Positions 41,761-44,971 of a DNA stretch of 44,971 bases are shown piece after piece. The notes under the pieces were generated by a model. The model was not told the DNA's origin and did no database searches. It saw nothing but the letters and a program-made list of their open reading frames with translations. The DNA comes from Phycisphaerales bacterium (GTDB taxonomy: Bacteria > Planctomycetota > Phycisphaerae > Phycisphaerales > UBA1924). The position numbers and the translations under genes were made by a program. The DNA lies in the NCBI GenBank assembly GCA_029260475.1, contig JAJDDE010000209.1:1-44971 (forward strand), in the 5' to 3' direction. Numbering within the stretch: position 1 is the stretch's first letter; each line of letters opens with the position of its first letter.

Positions 41761-43001
41761 GAGGAGGCTCCGATCGTGGTGACGGCGCCGGGCGCCTTGA
41801 GGACGGTGAGGTCGGCGGAGATGACATCGTCGGATTTCGCGCGGATGGCGGCGAGGACGTCCGCCGACGGCTCCTCGTTGAGGCGCAGGCGCGCGCACGC
41901 CGCGTGCCCGCCTTCGTAGATGATGTTCTCCATCTCTTCGATGTTGATGTGCGCCGAGCCGATCGCGCCGACGACGTGCGCCAGCACACCCGGCTTGTTG
42001 AGGTGGCGCACGACGAGCAGCCGCTTGGCGCGGCTGCGCGCCTCGCGGTTGATCACGTTCGGCGCGTTCCCAGAGTCTCGGTAGGCCAGGGCGATGCGCA
42101 CGGTCTCAGCGGCGATCGCCTCCTGCGCCTGGTCGGTGGAGGCACCGACGTGGTGCGTGCCGACGAAGAGCGGGTGCCTGGCGATCGCCAGATCGCTTGT
42201 GCTGTCCGAGCCGCCCGGCTCGTTCTCGTAGACGTCGAGCCCCGCGCGGATCTTCTTGCTCTCCATCGCTTTCAGCAGCGCCGCCTCGTCGACGACCGCG
42301 CCGCGCGTGGTGTTCACGAGGGCCGCGCCGTCCTTCATCTCGCTCAGGAACTTGGCGGAGACCATGTGCTTGGTGTCGGGGTTGGAGGAGACGTGCAGCG
42401 TGACGATGTCCGCGCGGCGCGCGACATCGATCGGGAGCTCGGCGCGTTCCACGCCCAGCTCGCGCGCCACCGAATCGGTCAGGGAACGGCTCCAGGCGAC
42501 GACGGGCATGCCGAAGGCGTGCGCGCGTCCGATGACCTCGCGCCCGATCGAGCCCGTGCCGATCACGCCCAGCGTGCGCCCGAAGAGGCCCGGCGCCTTG
42601 CCGTACCCCTTCTTGTCCCACTTGCCCTCGCGCAGGTCGATGGTCTGCTGCGCGATGAGGCGATCGCACGCGAGGATGAGTCCCCACGCGAGTTCCGCGA
42701 CGGCGATCGAGTTTTTGCCCGGGCAGTTGGCGACGAAGACGCCCTTCTTGCTCGCGGCCTCGACGTCGATCGTGTCGTACCCAGCGCCGGCGCGGATCAC
42801 GAGGCTGAGGTCCGTCGCCTCGTCGAAGACGCTCGCGGGCACCTTGGTGGAGCGCACCACGAGGATGTCCGCGTCGTGCTCCGAAGCCGCCTTGCCGATG
42901 GCCTCCGGCGCGAGGTCGGGCTGCGAGCTGACCTCGCAACCGGCGTCTTCTAAGGCCTTGATCCCCGACGCCTGGAACTTGTCCGCGATGAGTACGCGCA
43001 T
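41757..43001 (-). CDS. serA: D-3-phosphoglycerate dehydrogenase
   Basis: A 414-residue NAD-dependent dehydrogenase that oxidises 3-phosphoglycerate to 3-phosphohydroxypyruvate, the first step of serine synthesis. The Rossmann motif is GVIGTGSIGREVIG, the active-site arginine is in NTTRGAVVDE, and the catalytic histidine is near VGTHHVGASTDQAQEA. The C-terminal ACT domain (VVRHLNKPGVLAHVVGAIGS and INIEEMENIIYEG) is the site of serine feedback in many forms. The length is that of the short E. coli-like type. It starts 57 bp after the DUF1015 gene and overlaps serC by 4 bp. Confidence 0.96.
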   Translation of the reverse strand: MRVLIADKFQASGIKALEDAGCEVSSQPDLAPEAIGKAASEHDADILVVRSTKVPASVFDEATDLSLVIRAGAGYDTIDVEAASKKGVFVANCPGKNSIAVAELAWGLILACDRLIAQQTIDLREGKWDKKGYGKAPGLFGRTLGVIGTGSIGREVIGRAHAFGMPVVAWSRSLTDSVARELGVERAELPIDVARRADIVTLHVSSNPDTKHMVSAKFLSEMKDGAALVNTTRGAVVDEAALLKAMESKKIRAGLDVYENEPGGSDSTSDLAIARHPLFVGTHHVGASTDQAQEAIAAETVRIALAYRDSGNAPNVINREARSRAKRLLVVRHLNKPGVLAHVVGAIGSAHINIEEMENIIYEGGHAACARLRLNEEPSADVLAAIRAKSDDVISADLTVLKAPGAVTTIGASS

Positions 43002-43058
43002 GACCTGCCTCCGTTCTCGAGCGTGTGTCGCTCGGGCCTCATTCTAGCGGGTCGCGCC

Positions 43059-44300
43059 TCAGTCCAGCGTGTGAACGAAGAACCCGGAGCGGAGTTTCGG
43101 CTCAAACCACGTGCTTTTGGGGGACATGATCTGGTCGGCGTCAGACACGTCGATGAGTTGCCCGATGGTGACGGGGGCCATCGCGAAGGCGACGGCGCCC
43201 TTGCCGGCGTCCACGCGCTTGCGGAGCTCGCCCACGCCCCGGATGCCGCCGACGAAGTCGATGCGGTCGTCCGTGCGGATGTCGCCGATGCCGAGTACGG
43301 GGGCGAGCACGCGGTCGTAGACGATCTGATAGTCGAGGGCCGCGACGGGGTCGGTGGCGTCGATGGAGTCCGCTGGGATGGTCACCCTGTGCCAGGAGCC
43401 GTCCACGTACACATGGAACCGGCCGGTGCCCTCCGGCTCACCCTCTTTGACGGGTTCGACCGAGCCCACGCCCGCGAGCTTCTCGAGGAACGCCGAGGCG
43501 CTGAGCCCGTTGAGGTCCTGCACCACGCGGTGGTACCCGAGGATGGTCAGTTCGCTCGCGGGGAAGAGCACGCACAGGAACCAGTTGTACTCCTCGTTGC
43601 CTGTGTGGTTGGCGTTTCTGGCGGCCCGTTCTGCGCCGGCGCGGGCGGCGGAGGCGCTGCGGTGGTGCCCGTCGGCGACGTACGCCTCGGGGATCGCACC
43701 GATCGCCTCGACGAAGGGCGCCTCGTCCTCGATGCGCCACACGGTGTGACGCACGCCGTCGCTGGCCTTCATGTCGTAGAGCGGCGTCTCCTTCATGCCC
43801 GCTCCGATCAGCGCGGTGATCGCGTCGGAGTCCTTGTGCATCAGGAAGACGGGGCCCGGGTTCGCGTTGATCGCGAGCGTGTGGTTGGTGCGGTCGTCCT
43901 CTTTGACCTGGCGCGTCTTCTCGTGCTTCTTGATGACGTTGTTGAGGTAGTCCTCCACGTGGCAGCACGCCACGACGCCCGTCTGCGAGACCTCGACGCC
44001 GTTGATCTTCGCCTGCTGGCGGTAGAGGTACACCCGCTCGCGGTCCTCGCGCTCCAGCACACCCTCGTTCACGAACTCGCTCAGGTTCTGCCTCGCGGCG
44101 GCGTACACCTTCGGGTCGTACGGGCTCACCGCGTCGTCCAGCCCGATCTCCGCGCGGATCACGTGCAGGAAGCTACGCGGGTTGCCGTGGGCCATCTGTC
44201 GCGCCTCGGCGCGGTCCATCACGTCGTAAGGGAGGCTCACGACCCGTTCAACGAGGTCGGCGCGCGGGCGGAGGGCGGCGAAGGGCTTGATTCGGGGCAT
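43059..44300 (-). CDS. DUF1015 family protein of the serine operon
   Basis: A 413-residue DUF1015 protein. MPRIKPFAALRPRADLVERV, VVSLPYDVMDRAEARQMA, NPRSFLHVIRAEIGLDDA, EDYLNNVIKKHEKTRQVKED, YVADGHHRSASA and LDYQIVYDRVLAPVLGI are family hallmarks. The motif DGHHR is also found in ParB/sulfiredoxin-fold proteins, a fold to which the free-serine kinases SerK and SbnI belong. Together with its place upstream of serA and serC this suggests serine phosphorylation or a regulatory role; that is inference. The start at 44300 has CCGGAG seven bases upstream. The longer frame into the divergent gene is not coding. Confidence 0.9.
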   Translation of the reverse strand: MPRIKPFAALRPRADLVERVVSLPYDVMDRAEARQMAHGNPRSFLHVIRAEIGLDDAVSPYDPKVYAAARQNLSEFVNEGVLEREDRERVYLYRQQAKINGVEVSQTGVVACCHVEDYLNNVIKKHEKTRQVKEDDRTNHTLAINANPGPVFLMHKDSDAITALIGAGMKETPLYDMKASDGVRHTVWRIEDEAPFVEAIGAIPEAYVADGHHRSASAARAGAERAARNANHTGNEEYNWFLCVLFPASELTILGYHRVVQDLNGLSASAFLEKLAGVGSVEPVKEGEPEGTGRFHVYVDGSWHRVTIPADSIDATDPVAALDYQIVYDRVLAPVLGIGDIRTDDRIDFVGGIRGVGELRKRVDAGKGAVAFAMAPVTIGQLIDVSDADQIMSPKSTWFEPKLRSGFFVHTLD

Positions 44301-44420
44301 CGGGAACTCCGGCGGTGTCGGGAGGTAGAACGGAATACTGAGGGGGTGCAAAGGATACACCACCCCCCGCCGAGTACCGTCTGTCACCGCCCGCTCCGTG
44401 CCACCGAGGAACCCCCGCCC

Positions 44421-44971
44421 ATGCGCCACGCTCTCGCCCTGCTGTGTCTCTTGACCCTCGTGCCCCTGGCGACCGCGCAGGAGGGCGAGCCGCAACGAGG
44501 CCTGTGGTGCTTCGCCAGCGACCGGCAGGACGCCCAACTCGCGCTCGAAGCGTCGCTCAAGAACAGCGTGGATCGGGACGAGCTCCGCGCATGGCACGAA
44601 CTCGCCTGCGCCAGGCCCCACCCCGCGGGGTCACCGGGGGACCGCGCGCTGATCCAGAGCCTCGCGACCGAACTCACGCGGATGGGCCTCGGCGTGGAGG
44701 TCCAGTGGTTCGAAGCGCTGCTCGCCCACCCGGTCAGCGCCTCGCTCGAACTCATCGCGGACGGGGCGGTCACCGAACTCCCGATCAAGGAGCCGCCGGT
44801 CGAGGGCGACGCGTGGTCGTCTGACGATGAACTCTCCATCGGCTTCAACGCCTTCAGCGCCACGGGCAGCGTGACCGCGCCCTACGTCTACGCGAATTAC
44901 GGCACGTGGCAGGACTTCGAGCGACTTGAACAACTCGGTGTGGACGTCACCGGCAAGATCGTCATCGCGCG
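44421..44971 (+). CDS. PSMA-like M28 family metallopeptidase, N-terminal part (3' end outside window)
   Basis: The frame from ATG 44421 stays open to the window end, giving 183 residues. A signal peptide (ALALLCLLTLVPLATAQ) is followed by ELAWHELA-type helix and RPHPAGSPGDRALIQSL, the stretch in which glutamate-carboxypeptidase-II-like enzymes read EPHxAGTxxD, then GLGVEVQWFEALLAHPV. The last part, YVYANYGTWQDFERLEQLGV and TGKIVIAR, starts the PA (protease-associated) domain. The zinc-binding peptidase domain lies outside. It is divergent from the DUF1015 gene with a 120-bp shared region. Confidence 0.88.
   Translation, partial: MRHALALLCLLTLVPLATAQEGEPQRGLWCFASDRQDAQLALEASLKNSVDRDELRAWHELACARPHPAGSPGDRALIQSLATELTRMGLGVEVQWFEALLAHPVSASLELIADGAVTELPIKEPPVEGDAWSSDDELSIGFNAFSATGSVTAPYVYANYGTWQDFERLEQLGVDVTGKIVIA

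Noticed and set aside
1-44971. CRISPR array
   Set aside because: No regularly spaced direct repeats of suitable length were seen and there are no cas genes.

Overview
The window is a GC-rich bacterial chromosome segment that best fits the Planctomycetota, probably class Phycisphaerae. The evidence is the mix of flagellar (FliM), outer-envelope (SppA, DsbD, many exported proteins) and DUF families, the long LeuRS and IF-2, and an integrase remnant of the type common in planctomycetes. This placement is inference; there is no rRNA here to settle it.

Layout. 1-4305 (+): end of an aldo/keto reductase, two small membrane proteins, a thioredoxin-like protein, a zincin-type metallopeptidase and an SppA peptidase. 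4373-5452 (-): a stand-alone DUF3883 (PD-(D/E)XK-like) protein, possibly defensive. 5464-15276 (-): yebC and a long transcription/translation operon (nusA, infB, DUF503/ylxP, rbfA, an HhH-GPD-like protein, a 1042-residue TPR protein), several genes joined by 4-bp start/stop overlaps. 15668-19224: a STAS protein, fliM and a DsbD-type thiol:disulfide interchange protein.

19356-21655 is a 2.3-kb integrated element. It is bounded by a 37-bp direct repeat that is the 5' half of tRNA-Gly(GCC): a dead half-tRNA with the old promoter on the left, and the complete tRNA on the right, whose 5' half and upstream region came with the element. Inside are one AT-richer cargo gene encoding a 344-residue protein with a HEPN-like R-x4-H motif, and a decayed tyrosine recombinase.

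21804-37893 is mostly housekeeping: S9 peptidase, a DUF2089 regulator with a membrane protein, pdxJ, LOG-family hydrolase, folC, leuS, a PDZ-like exported protein, APH-type kinase, yicC, secG, tpiA, exported and lipoprotein genes. 37901-39016 (-) is an amidohydrolase.

39135-40242 is the most unusual stretch. An orphan mraZ has a 10-bp-periodic operator over its promoter. It is followed by a non-coding stretch of consecutive hairpins, four with ANGGA in the loop, ending in a strong intrinsic terminator; this looks like a CsrA-sequestering small RNA (CsrB/RsmZ type). Directly after it lies a 134-bp inverted doublet of palindromes resembling a REPIN. 40253-44300 (-) is a serine operon (DUF1015, serA, serC, a small unknown protein), and the window ends in the start of a PSMA-like M28 peptidase.
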